Source: Gammaproteobacteria bacterium (GTDB taxonomy: Bacteria > Pseudomonadota > Gammaproteobacteria > Steroidobacterales > Steroidobacteraceae). From it: a stretch of 64,000 nucleotides of DNA. Positions 30,454-38,465 of this stretch are shown piece after piece (within the stretch, counting starts at the first letter, position 1; each line of letters opens with the position of its first letter). The position numbers and the translations under genes are program-made. The notes beneath the pieces were generated by a model that did not search any database, was not told the DNA's origin, and worked only from the letters and a program-made list of their open reading frames with translations. The stretch is from positions 1 to 64,000 of the forward strand of contig CANIOW010000017.1 in NCBI GenBank assembly GCA_947469285.1, given 5' to 3'.

Positions 30454-30951
30454 TCAGTTCAATGGCGCAGCGGCCGCTTGCGCGGCGTCGATCTGGTCTA
30501 GTGCGTCGATCTGGTCCAGTGTACGGTTGGCGGTCTGCTCGGCGGCGTGCGCGGCGACATCGTCGGCATTGTCCTCGACGCTGCCAGAATCCGTCATCGA
30601 ATACATGACCTCCGGCTCAGTACCGCGCTGAACCCATTCGATAGGAACGTCGGTGGGATCGTCGGTGGCTGTATCAGTGGCTGCATCGGTGGCTGCATCG
30701 GTGCCTGTATCAGTGGCTGCGTCCACCAACTTGTCGTCCACGGCTTCAGTCGGCGGCTCGTCCGGTACCTCAACCACAACGGGAGGTTCGGCACTCGGGT
30801 CACCATGGTAGTCCAGAGAATCGACTGGGATCACGGCGTCCACCGCCTCGTCGATAACGGACGCATGACCACTGGTGGTCACGGCCAAGGCGAGAACAGC
30901 GGCTGACAACAGCCACCGGTGACGAAGAGATGTCGATTGATGGCTGCGCAT
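30454..30951 (-). CDS. Exported acidic repeat protein, unknown function
   Basis: 165 residues from the ATG at 30951 (MRSHQSTSLRHRWLLSAAVLALAVTTSGHAS, a signal peptide); the frame to 31023 runs into tRNA-Asn and is rejected. The mature part is acidic and low complexity, with a TDAA-type four-residue repeat (from the 12-bp repeat at 30665-30724) and the duplicated segment LDQIDA. No domain is recognised. It could be a cell-surface or periplasmic spacer. Confidence 0.65.
   Translation of the reverse strand: MRSHQSTSLRHRWLLSAAVLALAVTTSGHASVIDEAVDAVIPVDSLDYHGDPSAEPPVVVEVPDEPPTEAVDDKLVDAATDTGTDAATDAATDTATDDPTDVPIEWVQRGTEPEVMYSMTDSGSVEDNADDVAAHAAEQTANRTLDQIDALDQIDAAQAAAAPLN
30485..30520. repeat. 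18-bp direct repeat, two copies
   Basis: GCGTCGATCTGGTCTAGT followed directly by the same 18 bases with one change (C for T near the end). It encodes a doubled LDQIDA on the minus strand near the C-terminus of the repeat protein. Confidence 0.8.
30653..30724. repeat. 12-bp tandem repeat in the exported repeat protein gene
   Basis: Five 12-bp units of the type GTGGCTGCATCG run from 30665 to 30724, with a degenerate sixth unit (GTGGGATCGTCG) at 30653-30664. On the coding strand they give a Thr-Asp-Ala-Ala periodicity. Unit length divisible by three means copy number can change without frameshift. Confidence 0.85.
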
Positions 30952-30996
30952 GTACCGTCTCCCGTTGATAGTTCCAGCGTCTGATCTGCGGAAAAT

Positions 30997-31072
30997 TGGC
31001 TCCCCGGGTTGGACTCGAACCAACGACCAAACGATTAACAGTCGTTTGCTCTACCGACTGAGCTACCGGGGA
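30997..31072 (-). tRNA. tRNA-Asn (GTT)
   Basis: 76 nt on the minus strand. The acceptor stem TCCCCGG pairs with CCGGGGA, and CCA is encoded at 30997-30999. The anticodon loop CTGTTAA gives anticodon GTT. The D loop (AGCTCAGTCGGTAGAGC) and T loop (GGTTCGAGTCC) are canonical. Confidence 0.97.
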
Positions 31073-31078
31073 ACGGTA

Positions 31079-31096
31079 GGGGGCACAAGCGCCCCC
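31079..31096. other. G/C-rich hairpin between promoter and tRNA-Asn
   Basis: GGGGGC, loop ACAAGC, GCCCCC. It sits in the 5' leader between the candidate tRNA promoter and the mature tRNA end and may guide leader processing or mark the aminotransferase mRNA end. Confidence 0.5.
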
Positions 31097-31109
31097 AGTG
31101 AAGCCGTAA

Positions 31110-31138
31110 ATTTTAGGGGAATGGGCCTTTCCAGTCAA
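31110..31138 (-). promoter_or_regulatory. Promoter for tRNA-Asn
   Basis: On the minus strand, TTGACT (31138-31133), 17 nt, TAAAAT (31115-31110): near-consensus sigma70. The -35 overlaps the stop codon of the aminotransferase gene. The mature tRNA starts 37 nt downstream. Confidence 0.65.
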
Positions 31139-32337
31139 CCCTGAGGCGACCCGGGAAGTGTGAGCGCCACACGCATTCTGCGCAGTGCTTCGGTCAGCGT
31201 TTCTAGGCTGCAGGCAAACGACAGACGCAAATGGCCGGGGGCGCCAAACCCGCTGCCGGGCACCACGGCCACGCCCGCGTTAAGGAGCAGGTGTTCGGCC
31301 AAGGCGGTGTCGTCGGCCATCCCCAGCGCCGCCAGCGCCGCGCGAACATCGGCGAAGGCGTAGAACGTCCCCACCCCGGGCAGGCAGCGAAAGCCGGGGA
31401 GTGCATTGAGGCCGGCCACCACAAAATCATGGCGTTCCTTGAAAGCGCGATTCATTTGTTGCACGCAGTTCTGGTCACCGTTCAGCGCCACCGTGGCGGC
31501 GTGTTGACTGATCGACGAGGCGTTGGAAGTACTTTGACCCTGGATGGTGGTCATGGCGGTGATCAGTTCTACCGGCCCACCGCAATAACCGATGCGCCAA
31601 CCGGTCATTGCATAGGCCTTGGAAACGCCGTTGATGGTGACCGTGCGCTCGTAGAGGGCGGGGCAGGCGGTCAGCAGGCTACAGAAGGGCTCTGCGCCCC
31701 ACCAGATAGGCTCGTACATGTCGTCCGTGCCAATAATGACCCGCGGATGGCGCAGCAAGACCTCGCCCAGCGCCACTAACTCCGCTCGAGTGTAGGCAGC
31801 GCCGGTGGGGTTGCACGGGCTGTTCAGCAGCAGCAGGCGGGTGCGTGGCGTAATGGCCGCTTCGAGCTGTGCAGGGGTGAGTTTGTAACCCTGCTCAGGG
31901 CCGGCATAGAGGCACACCGGCACGCCGTCGGCGAGCAGGACCATATCCGGGTAGGACACCCAGTAGGGGGCCGGGATGATCGCCTCGTCGCCCGGATTCA
32001 GGAGCGCCACACAGAGGTTGAACAGGGTCTGTTTGGCACCGCTCGACACCAGAATTTGCGAGCGGGTATAGGTGAGCCCGTTATCGCGCTGGAACTTGGC
32101 GATAATGGCGTCTTTCAGCTCAGGCGTACCGTCGACGTTGGTGTACCGCGTCAGGCCGCGGCGGATGGCGTCAATCCCAGCCTCGGCGATATGCAACGGG
32201 GTGTCGAAATCCGGCTCACCTGCCCCCAAACCGATGATGTCGCGCCCTTCCGCGCGCAGTTTGGCCGCCCGGCTGGTGACCGCGAGGGTGGGGGAGGGTT
32301 TGACGCGCTGGACGCGCTGGGAAACTTCGATAGGCAC
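31135..32337 (-). CDS. Aspartate aminotransferase, PLP fold type I
   Basis: Transfers amino groups between aspartate or a related amino acid and 2-oxoglutarate. Motifs include GLGAGEPDFDTPLHI, the PLP aspartate region NSPCNPTG and the PLP lysine in NGVSKAYAMTGWRIGY. The closing RLSFACS arginine binds the substrate carboxylate. The sequence resembles the bacterial Ib group (prephenate/aspartate type); a role in making phenylalanine or tyrosine through arogenate is possible but not shown. It is divergent from uvrB. Confidence 0.93.
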   Translation of the reverse strand: MPIEVSQRVQRVKPSPTLAVTSRAAKLRAEGRDIIGLGAGEPDFDTPLHIAEAGIDAIRRGLTRYTNVDGTPELKDAIIAKFQRDNGLTYTRSQILVSSGAKQTLFNLCVALLNPGDEAIIPAPYWVSYPDMVLLADGVPVCLYAGPEQGYKLTPAQLEAAITPRTRLLLLNSPCNPTGAAYTRAELVALGEVLLRHPRVIIGTDDMYEPIWWGAEPFCSLLTACPALYERTVTINGVSKAYAMTGWRIGYCGGPVELITAMTTIQGQSTSNASSISQHAATVALNGDQNCVQQMNRAFKERHDFVVAGLNALPGFRCLPGVGTFYAFADVRAALAALGMADDTALAEHLLLNAGVAVVPGSGFGAPGHLRLSFACSLETLTEALRRMRVALTLPGSPQG

Positions 32338-32378
32338 AGGAATTCCGCTGCTGACAGGACAGCGTATCCTAGACGGTT

Positions 32379-34454
32379 ATGACCGCCCCACGCTACAACG
32401 ATCCTCGGCCATTTGCGCTGCAGTCGGACTATTCCCCCGCTGGCGACCAGCCACAGGCAATTCAGCAACTCGTCGAGGGAATCCACGACGGGTTGAAGCA
32501 CCAGACGCTGCTCGGCGTCACTGGCAGTGGCAAGACCTACACCATTGCTAATGTCATCCAGCAGTTGCAGCGCCCTACCATCGTTATGGCGCACAACAAG
32601 ACGCTGGCGGCTCAGCTTTATGGCGAGTTCAAGAGCTTCTTCCCCAATAATGCGGTGGAATATTTCGTTTCCTATTACGACTACTACCAGCCGGAGGCTT
32701 ATGTGCCTTCGTCCGACACCTTCATTGAGAAAGACGCTTCGGTGAACGAGCACATAGAGCAGATGCGCCTGTCGGCCACCAAGGCGCTGCTGGAGCGTCG
32801 CGATTGCATCATTGTGGCCACGGTATCCTGCATCTATGGCCTCGGCGATCCACAAGCCTATTTGTCGATGGTGCTGCATCTGGTACGTGGTGACGAGCTT
32901 GACCAGCGCAAGCTGCTGAAGCGACTGGCGGACATGCAGTACACACGCAACGACATGGACCTGCATCAAGGTACCTACCGGGTGCGTGGCGATCTGATCG
33001 ATATTTTCCCAGCCGAAAGCGAGCGCGAGGCAGTGCGGGTGGAGTTGTTCGATGATCGCATCGAGATGCTCGCCTGGTTCGATCCGTTAACGGGCGAGGT
33101 GCTGCGGCGCGTGCCACGGCTGACGGTGTACCCGTCGTCGCACTACGTCACGCCGAAGGACCGCCTCGTGACGGCAGTCGAGTTTATTCGCGAGGAACTA
33201 CACGAACGCCTGGAGGTTTTGCAGTCCACGCATAAGCTGGTGGAGGCGCAACGGCTCGGGCAGCGCACGCAGTACGACTTAGAAATGATCAAGGAAGTGG
33301 GGTATTGCCCGGGCATCGAGAACTACTCGCGGTATCTGTCCGGCCGAGCGCCGGGAGAGCCGCCACCCTGCTTGTTCGACTATTTGCCGCCCGATGCCTT
33401 GCTGGTGGTCGATGAAAGCCATGTGACGGTGTCACAGGTGGGCGCCATGTATCGCGGCGACCGCTCGCGCAAAGAAACCCTCGTGGAATACGGCTTTCGA
33501 CTGCCTTCTGCACTTGATAACCGCCCCCTAAAGTTTGAGGAATGGGAGCGCCATTCACCGCAGACCCTGTTTGTGTCAGCCACGCCCGGTAAATATGAAT
33601 ACGAGCATTGTCGCGGGGCGGTGGTGGAGCAGGTGGTACGCCCCACCGGCTTGCTCGACCCGATCGTGGAGGTGCGGCCCGTTAGGACACAAGTAGACGA
33701 TGTGTTGTCCGAAATTCGGTTGATTGTAGCGCGTGATGAGCGCGTGCTGATCACCACCCTGACCAAACGCATGTCGGAAGACCTGACTGAATTCCTCCAT
33801 GAGCACGGTGTTCGAGTGCGTTACTTGCACAGCGATATCGACACCGTAGAGCGTATGGAAATCTTGCGTGACCTGCGTTTGGCAAAGTTCGATGTGCTAG
33901 TCGGTATCAACTTGCTGCGCGAAGGTCTCGATCTCCCCGAAGTGTCACTGGTGGCAATTCTCGATGCGGACAAGGAAGGCTTCCTGCGCTCGGAAGGCTC
34001 CCTGATTCAGACCATCGGTCGCGCTGCACGCAATGTGAACGGGCGTGCCATTTTGTATGCAGACCGGATGACCGGTTCTATGCAGCGCGCGCTTGCCGAG
34101 ACTGATCGTCGTCGACAGAAGCAAGTGGAATACAACGCACTGCATGGCATTACCCCGCAAGGTATCCGCAAAAAAATCGCGGATGTCATGTCCTTGGGCG
34201 CGGGTTATGACGAGGCCGCCGGTGAGTTGGGCAGTATCAAAGGCGGTGGCAAGAGCAAGGGCCGTAAAGGGCTGGAGCCGGTGCTTTCGCCGGCGCAGCT
34301 GGCGAAGAAGATCAAGCAGATGGAAACGCGGATGTTGCAGCATGCGCGGAACCTGGAGTTTGAGGAGGCGGCCCACCTGCGTGATCAGGTAGGCGAGTTG
34401 CGCAACGAGCTGCTGGGAGTGGGCAAGCCGGGCATGGCCAAGGCGGCGAGCTGA
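32379..34454 (+). CDS. uvrB: Excinuclease ABC subunit B
   Basis: Helicase-like damage-verification subunit of nucleotide excision repair. Walker A is [15 protein letters not shown], the beta-hairpin region is [16 protein letters not shown], and [15 protein letters not shown] and [12 protein letters not shown] are motifs II and VI. A C-terminal UVR motif ([17 protein letters not shown]) binds UvrC. A TATCCT box lies 8 nt before the ATG and no ribosome-binding site is seen, so a near-leaderless mRNA is possible. Confidence 0.98.
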   Translation: MTAPRYNDPRPFALQSDYSPAGDQPQAIQQLVEGIHDGLKHQTLLGVTGSGKTYTIANVIQQLQRPTIVMAHNKTLAAQLYGEFKSFFPNNAVEYFVSYYDYYQPEAYVPSSDTFIEKDASVNEHIEQMRLSATKALLERRDCIIVATVSCIYGLGDPQAYLSMVLHLVRGDELDQRKLLKRLADMQYTRNDMDLHQGTYRVRGDLIDIFPAESEREAVRVELFDDRIEMLAWFDPLTGEVLRRVPRLTVYPSSHYVTPKDRLVTAVEFIREELHERLEVLQSTHKLVEAQRLGQRTQYDLEMIKEVGYCPGIENYSRYLSGRAPGEPPPCLFDYLPPDALLVVDESHVTVSQVGAMYRGDRSRKETLVEYGFRLPSALDNRPLKFEEWERHSPQTLFVSATPGKYEYEHCRGAVVEQVVRPTGLLDPIVEVRPVRTQVDDVLSEIRLIVARDERVLITTLTKRMSEDLTEFLHEHGVRVRYLHSDIDTVERMEILRDLRLAKFDVLVGINLLREGLDLPEVSLVAILDADKEGFLRSEGSLIQTIGRAARNVNGRAILYADRMTGSMQRALAETDRRRQKQVEYNALHGITPQGIRKKIADVMSLGAGYDEAAGELGSIKGGGKSKGRKGLEPVLSPAQLAKKIKQMETRMLQHARNLEFEEAAHLRDQVGELRNELLGVGKPGMAKAAS

Positions 34455-34506
34455 TGTCCTGGCTGCACCGCTCGCCCCGGGAGGCTACCGACTGGGGCGG
34501 CCACGC

Positions 34507-34536
34507 TTGCTCCTAAGGGGTCCGCTTCTGTAGACT
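34507..34536 (+). promoter_or_regulatory. Promoter for tRNA-Val
   Basis: TTGCTC (34507-34512), 18 nt, TAGACT (34531-34536). The mature tRNA begins 15 nt further on. Confidence 0.45.
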
Positions 34537-34551
34537 CTCGCTTCCCCTAAA

Positions 34552-34626
34552 GGGCGCGTAGCTCAGCGGTAGAGCACTTCCTTGACATGGAAGGGGTCAC
34601 AGGTTCGATCCCTGTCGCGCCCACCA
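34552..34626 (+). tRNA. tRNA-Val (GAC)
   Basis: 75 nt. The acceptor stem GGGCGCG pairs with CGCGCCC, and CCA is encoded. The anticodon stem-loop CTTCC-TTGACAT-GGAAG gives anticodon GAC. The T loop GGTTCGATCC is canonical. Confidence 0.97.
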
Positions 34627-34860
34627 ATAAAAACAAAGGGTTACGACAGGTTGGCCTGCCGCTCGAAGCCCCTCTAAGGGTCAGTTTGCCGAGCTATCTC
34701 GCTACCTCTCCCACTGATCTGGCTTGTAATAACGGGTCCAGCCTGTTGTTCCCTAAAATAGCGGCCAGCATCAGACAAGCACCAGCCGCGAGGTTAACGT
34801 ACGTCGAGAAGCAAGTCCGATGGGCAGTCGCGAGGTCAACGGTGAAGCTCCTTGTCGACC
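34627..34860. other. Gap after tRNA-Val, no gene seen
   Basis: 234 bp with no supported coding frame. Composition is less GC-rich than the neighbours. A near-repeat, CGCGAGGTTAACG (from about 34788) and CGCGAGGTCAACGG (from about 34829), is present. It marks the left edge of a probable transferred patch; no copy of the tRNA 3' end was found as an att site. Confidence 0.4.
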
Positions 34861-35679
34861 CTAGCGCTGACAGGTCGCACAGATAAATACATTTCGGCCG
34901 GCGGCAGTCGCTCGGCGCACCGGCGTCTCACAGGCCCAGCAGGGCTCACCTTCCCGGTCGAACACATGATGGCGGTAGCGCCCGAAACTAAGGCCGCGCT
35001 TTTTCAGGCGCGCCGCGCGGGTAAGGTCATTGGTGATCCCGCCTGTTCGATAGGACTGACGCGTGAGCTCCCAGGCTGCACTTGCGACTTTCATACGGGT
35101 TTTCTCATCGAGATCGCGTGGCCGCAAGTTTGGTAGGACGCCCGCCACGAACAATATTTCGCTGCGAAGATAGTTGCCAACTCCCGCAAGGAATCCCTGA
35201 TCGAGGAGTAATGCGGCGAGCGTCCGGTTCTGAAATCGCGCAGCTTCGAGCTGGCGGTGAATCACTCCAAGGTCCGTGTCACCATTTAAAAGTTCCACGC
35301 CCAAGCGCGCGATGTAGGGATGGCTCGCGAGATCCGCGCGATTCCAAAGCGAGATATCGGAGGCGCTGTAAAGAAGCGCCGAGGTGCTTCGAGTGTCGAT
35401 GGCGAGGCGCAGCGATCGACTCGAGTGGGGCCGCTCGGAAGCCTTTGCGATCACCCACCGGCCGTACAGCTGATTGTGGGTATATAGAGAATCATTTCCT
35501 TCGAAATGAATCAGCAGCGCTTTGCCTCGCGCCTCCACCGCATCAATCTTGCGACCCGACAGTTTCTGGCCTAGGTTTTTTAGTTTCGGCAAACCGAACT
35601 CGACCTGAACCGCGGTGCGCCGGGCGAGCACTTGAGCGATCTGATCGGCGGCGCGTTTGATTTCGGGACCTTCGGGCAT
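34861..35679 (-). CDS. nei: Endonuclease VIII (DNA glycosylase Nei)
   Basis: Removes oxidised pyrimidines and nicks the DNA. The N-terminus MPEGPEIKRAAD holds the catalytic Pro2 and Glu3; Lys53 (EARGKALLIHF) and the HNQLYGRW stretch match E. coli Nei. The helix-two-turn-helix region (LLDQGFLAGVGNYLRSEIL) and a zinc finger (CWAC...CATC) complete it. 272 residues is close to E. coli Nei. It stands alone behind tRNA-Val in a patch with different composition, which suggests transfer. Confidence 0.95.
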   Translation of the reverse strand: MPEGPEIKRAADQIAQVLARRTAVQVEFGLPKLKNLGQKLSGRKIDAVEARGKALLIHFEGNDSLYTHNQLYGRWVIAKASERPHSSRSLRLAIDTRSTSALLYSASDISLWNRADLASHPYIARLGVELLNGDTDLGVIHRQLEAARFQNRTLAALLLDQGFLAGVGNYLRSEILFVAGVLPNLRPRDLDEKTRMKVASAAWELTRQSYRTGGITNDLTRAARLKKRGLSFGRYRHHVFDREGEPCWACETPVRRATAAGRNVFICATCQR

Positions 35680-35901
35680 AAGACTAACCAGTTTGATTCA
35701 AACGACAAGGCGGATTCACTCAAAATAGTACACCGAGTCGAAGATACTTGGACCGTAAGTGCTGAGCGTTAGCGTGGTTTACTAGGCATTCTGGGAAGTC
35801 GCGGCGACATCTTTTGATGTCATCGTCGCGGGAATACTATGCAAGCTTCGGCCCATCGCGGCCGAACCCACATGCGACAGGTATCAATATAGACTGCTGG
35901 G
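35680..35901. other. Gap between nei and the sugar dehydrogenase gene
   Basis: 222 bp without a supported gene. The only structure seen is an imperfect inverted repeat around 35800-35830 (CGCGGCGACATC / GATGTCATCGTCGCG). Both flanking genes read outward from the gap, so it should hold their promoters; none is clear. Confidence 0.35.
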
Positions 35902-37281
35902 ATGCGACCCTTGTGCAAACGTTCGATGCGGCAGTGGCGACGACGCGGGAGGGTGGCGTCCGCGGTGGCCTGCATCATGGCGCTCGCGTCGTGCGGGGAC
36001 GTCGCTAAGCTCACGCTTGCCGAAGGCACCGGGCCGCGGCCGACGTTGCCGGAGCCCTCAGCGTCCTTGATTCCCACGTTGCACATCGCGCCCGCAAAGG
36101 GCTGGCCCGCGGGCGCACGGCCGACACCTGCGTCGGGCTTGCAGGTCAAGGCGTTCGCCCGCGGCCTCGACCACCCCCGGTGGCTCTACGTGTTGCCGAA
36201 TGGGGACGTCCTTGTTGCTGAAACCGACGCGCCGCCGAAGCCGGATGACGCGAGCGGACTCAGAGGTTGGATAGCGGGACGCGTGATGAAAAGGGCCGGT
36301 GCCCTTGTGCCGAGCGCTAACCGCATCACCCTTCTCCGTCCGGGTGGTGGCCACGGAGGAGTTGCTCTCCGGTCCGTGTTCTTGAGCGGACTTCACTCGC
36401 CCTTTGGAATGGCGCTGGTCGGCGACACGCTCTACGTGGCGGACTCCGACGCAATCAAGGGATTTCCCTACACGACGGGGGTCACGGCCATCACCGCGCC
36501 GGGCGTCACGCTCGTCGACCTCCCCGCAGGGCCGATCAATCACCACTGGACGAAGAATCTCATCGCGAGCAGCGATGGCACGAAGCTCTATGCAACTGTC
36601 GGCTCCAACAGCAACGTCGCCGAGCGGGGCATGGCCGTCGAGGCCGGGCGGGCTGCGATCTGGGAGGTCGATATCCGGAGCCAGACGCCGCGGCTCTTCG
36701 CCACCGGCCTCCGGAACCCGAATGGTCTCGCGTGGCAGCCCAGCACAGGCGCCCTGTGGACCGCTGTAAACGAACGCGACGAACTCGGTAGCGATCTCGT
36801 CCCGGATTACATGACGGCGGTCCGTGACGGGGGATTCTACGGCTGGCCCTTCAGCTACTACGGTCAGCATGTCGATCGGCGTGTGCAACCGCAAAGGCCT
36901 GACCTCGTCACGCAGGCAATTGTTCCGGACTATGCGCTCGGACCACACACGGCCTCGTTGGGCCTGGCTTGGTCTGGCGGAACGACGCTGCCCGCTCGCT
37001 TCGCCGCTGGGATGTTCATCGGACAACACGGTTCGTGGAATCGCCGGCCCATTAGCGGCTACCGGGTGATCTTCGTTCCGTTCACCGATGGTGTCCCGGT
37101 GGATCAACCGCTCGACGTGCTGACCGGGTTCCTGAGCGAGGCCGGAGATGCCTACGGTCGGCCGGTCGGCGTCGCGCTCGACGCGGCGGGCGCGTTGCTC
37201 GTGGCCGATGATGTCGGCAACGTGATCTGGCGTGTGTCCTCGGCGGAGGGAACCGAAGCCCGGGAACCACCTGATCGGTGA
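35902..37281 (+). CDS. PQQ-dependent sugar dehydrogenase-like lipoprotein
   Basis: Beta-propeller oxidoreductase of the soluble glucose dehydrogenase/L-sorbosone dehydrogenase group. The lipobox ALASC puts the modified cysteine at residue 31. Blades include [71 protein letters not shown] and the closing [26 protein letters not shown], all typical. It probably oxidises a sugar or aldose in the periplasm with PQQ; no PQQ synthesis genes are nearby. The gene looks more GC-rich than its surroundings, in line with transfer. Confidence 0.88.
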   Translation: MRPLCKRSMRQWRRRGRVASAVACIMALASCGDVAKLTLAEGTGPRPTLPEPSASLIPTLHIAPAKGWPAGARPTPASGLQVKAFARGLDHPRWLYVLPNGDVLVAETDAPPKPDDASGLRGWIAGRVMKRAGALVPSANRITLLRPGGGHGGVALRSVFLSGLHSPFGMALVGDTLYVADSDAIKGFPYTTGVTAITAPGVTLVDLPAGPINHHWTKNLIASSDGTKLYATVGSNSNVAERGMAVEAGRAAIWEVDIRSQTPRLFATGLRNPNGLAWQPSTGALWTAVNERDELGSDLVPDYMTAVRDGGFYGWPFSYYGQHVDRRVQPQRPDLVTQAIVPDYALGPHTASLGLAWSGGTTLPARFAAGMFIGQHGSWNRRPISGYRVIFVPFTDGVPVDQPLDVLTGFLSEAGDAYGRPVGVALDAAGALLVADDVGNVIWRVSSAEGTEAREPPDR

Positions 37282-37426
37282 TGGCGGCGAACGCCTCGGT
37301 ATTTGAGCCGGGTCCCATCGCGCCACCCGCCGAGGCAACGTATCGGTCGATCTCAGCCGCGTCAACGAACGACCGCGAGCCGCCCTTGGTCAGCAGGAAC
37401 GCGCCCGGCAGCGACGACTCTATTTC
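37255..37426 (-). pseudogene. Possible C-terminal gene remnant
   Basis: On the minus strand the stretch reads plausibly as protein (SLPGAFLLTKGGSRSFVDAA, then EIDRYVASAGGAMGPGSNTE, then [12 protein letters not shown]). It has no start codon context and is squeezed between the acyltransferase stop and the end of the dehydrogenase gene, partly overlapping the latter. I do not recognise the parent family. It may be chance coding in GC-rich DNA. Confidence 0.25.
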
Positions 37427-38455
37427 TCAGGCCCCCAAGGCGGTTGGCGCAGTGTCTAGTCTTGTCGCTGGGCGTGGACGAAGTTCAGCCCAGTCCCAAG
37501 GCCACCACTGTTCAGGACGTTCCAAAATCTCCTGCGCGAGTCGAGAGATGGCGACTTGTGTGACCGCAATAGCGTCTGTCGTGCGTTCGCCTGTGAGGTT
37601 ATATTCGAAAGGTGGATGGATGCTCAGGCAGTGCCCAACCTTCGGGAGGGGTCGGCAACTGACATACAGAATGGGGACCCCGCTGCGTTGCGCAATGAGG
37701 GCAGGGCCGATGTTGGTGTTCAACTCTGCACTACCGAACGGCAACCAATGGTTCAGTTGCTCAACGACTGTGTAATCGATAAAAGAGGCAAAGACCCCGT
37801 TGCGCCGAAAGACGCGCGCTGCCTTGAACGGCAACTGTTCGCCGATGAGGAGCCGGTGTGCGCCCAGATATTGATGAATCTGACTCACCCTCTTTTCTAT
37901 ATAGGGACGAGGCATGGCATTGCCCGTGATGGAAATGTCATAACCACGCGTCCCCAAGGCCGCGGCCACCGCGCCGATGTTGCCAAGGTGGCTGATGAAC
38001 AGCATGGCTCCACGACCGGCTTTTAAAGCGCCCGCCAGATGTTCCTCCCCTTCAACCGATACCTGCGCGCGAATCCGCTCCTTGCTCGTCGTTCCAAGCT
38101 TTAGGGACTCGATGGTGGTGATGCCAATATGCCGCTTGTGCAGCGCCCACAAGGCGTCCCACTGCACCGCGGTCCTTGAACTCTCGCCAAGGAATAGCTG
38201 TAGATTGGCGAGGGTCTGTCCGCGCACACCTGCCCGTAGTGCGCTGCCCAAGTGGGGTGCGAGCGCGTAGCACCAGTTCTCTGGCAGATGACTCACGCCC
38301 AATAACAGCGCAGCCTCGATGGCGGTGGAGATCGCGTCAACGGTGGCTTTCCCTAGCCGGGCCAGCGGTGATCTCTGTTTCAGCTGGTGAGCAGGAGTGG
38401 TCTGCTGGACGCGCCAGGCAGGGATGCGTTCGTTGGGTTTTTCCGCGTCTTGCAT
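37427..38455 (-). CDS. LpxL/HtrB-type acyltransferase with altered HX4(D/E) motif
   Basis: 342 residues from the ATG at 38455 (MQDAEKPNERIPAW), with AGAAG before it and 10 bp after the LpxB-like stop. The overall pattern (GAMLFISHLGNIGAVAAALGTRG, then VFASFIDYT, then LPFGSAELNTNIGPALIAQRSGVPILYV) is that of lipid A late acyltransferases. The catalytic pair H-x4-(D/E) is broken: His156 is kept, but the acidic residue is Gly161. It may be inactive or use another residue. It is likely co-transcribed with the LpxB-like gene. Confidence 0.82.
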   Translation of the reverse strand: MQDAEKPNERIPAWRVQQTTPAHQLKQRSPLARLGKATVDAISTAIEAALLLGVSHLPENWCYALAPHLGSALRAGVRGQTLANLQLFLGESSRTAVQWDALWALHKRHIGITTIESLKLGTTSKERIRAQVSVEGEEHLAGALKAGRGAMLFISHLGNIGAVAAALGTRGYDISITGNAMPRPYIEKRVSQIHQYLGAHRLLIGEQLPFKAARVFRRNGVFASFIDYTVVEQLNHWLPFGSAELNTNIGPALIAQRSGVPILYVSCRPLPKVGHCLSIHPPFEYNLTGERTTDAIAVTQVAISRLAQEILERPEQWWPWDWAELRPRPATRLDTAPTALGA

Positions 38456-38465
38456 GGTCTTCTTC

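Noticed and set aside
30952-31023. N-terminal extension of the repeat protein
   Set aside because: It translates tRNA-Asn; the signal peptide starts at 30951.
34587-34886. Open frame MEGVTGSIPVAPTN beginning inside tRNA-Val
   Set aside because: This is the usual spurious translation of a tRNA 3' half, not a gene.
34552-35901. Attachment-site repeat from tRNA-Val
   Set aside because: No second copy of the tRNA 3' end was seen in the following sequence and no integrase gene is present.
37082-37318. 78-codon minus-strand ORF starting MGPGSNTEAF
   Set aside because: Only its first codons look protein-like and belong to the possible remnant; the rest is Arg/Pro-rich antisense of the dehydrogenase.
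36058-37365. 435-codon open frame on the minus strand
   Set aside because: It is the antisense of the PQQ-type dehydrogenase gene; no domain is visible and it arises from high GC.
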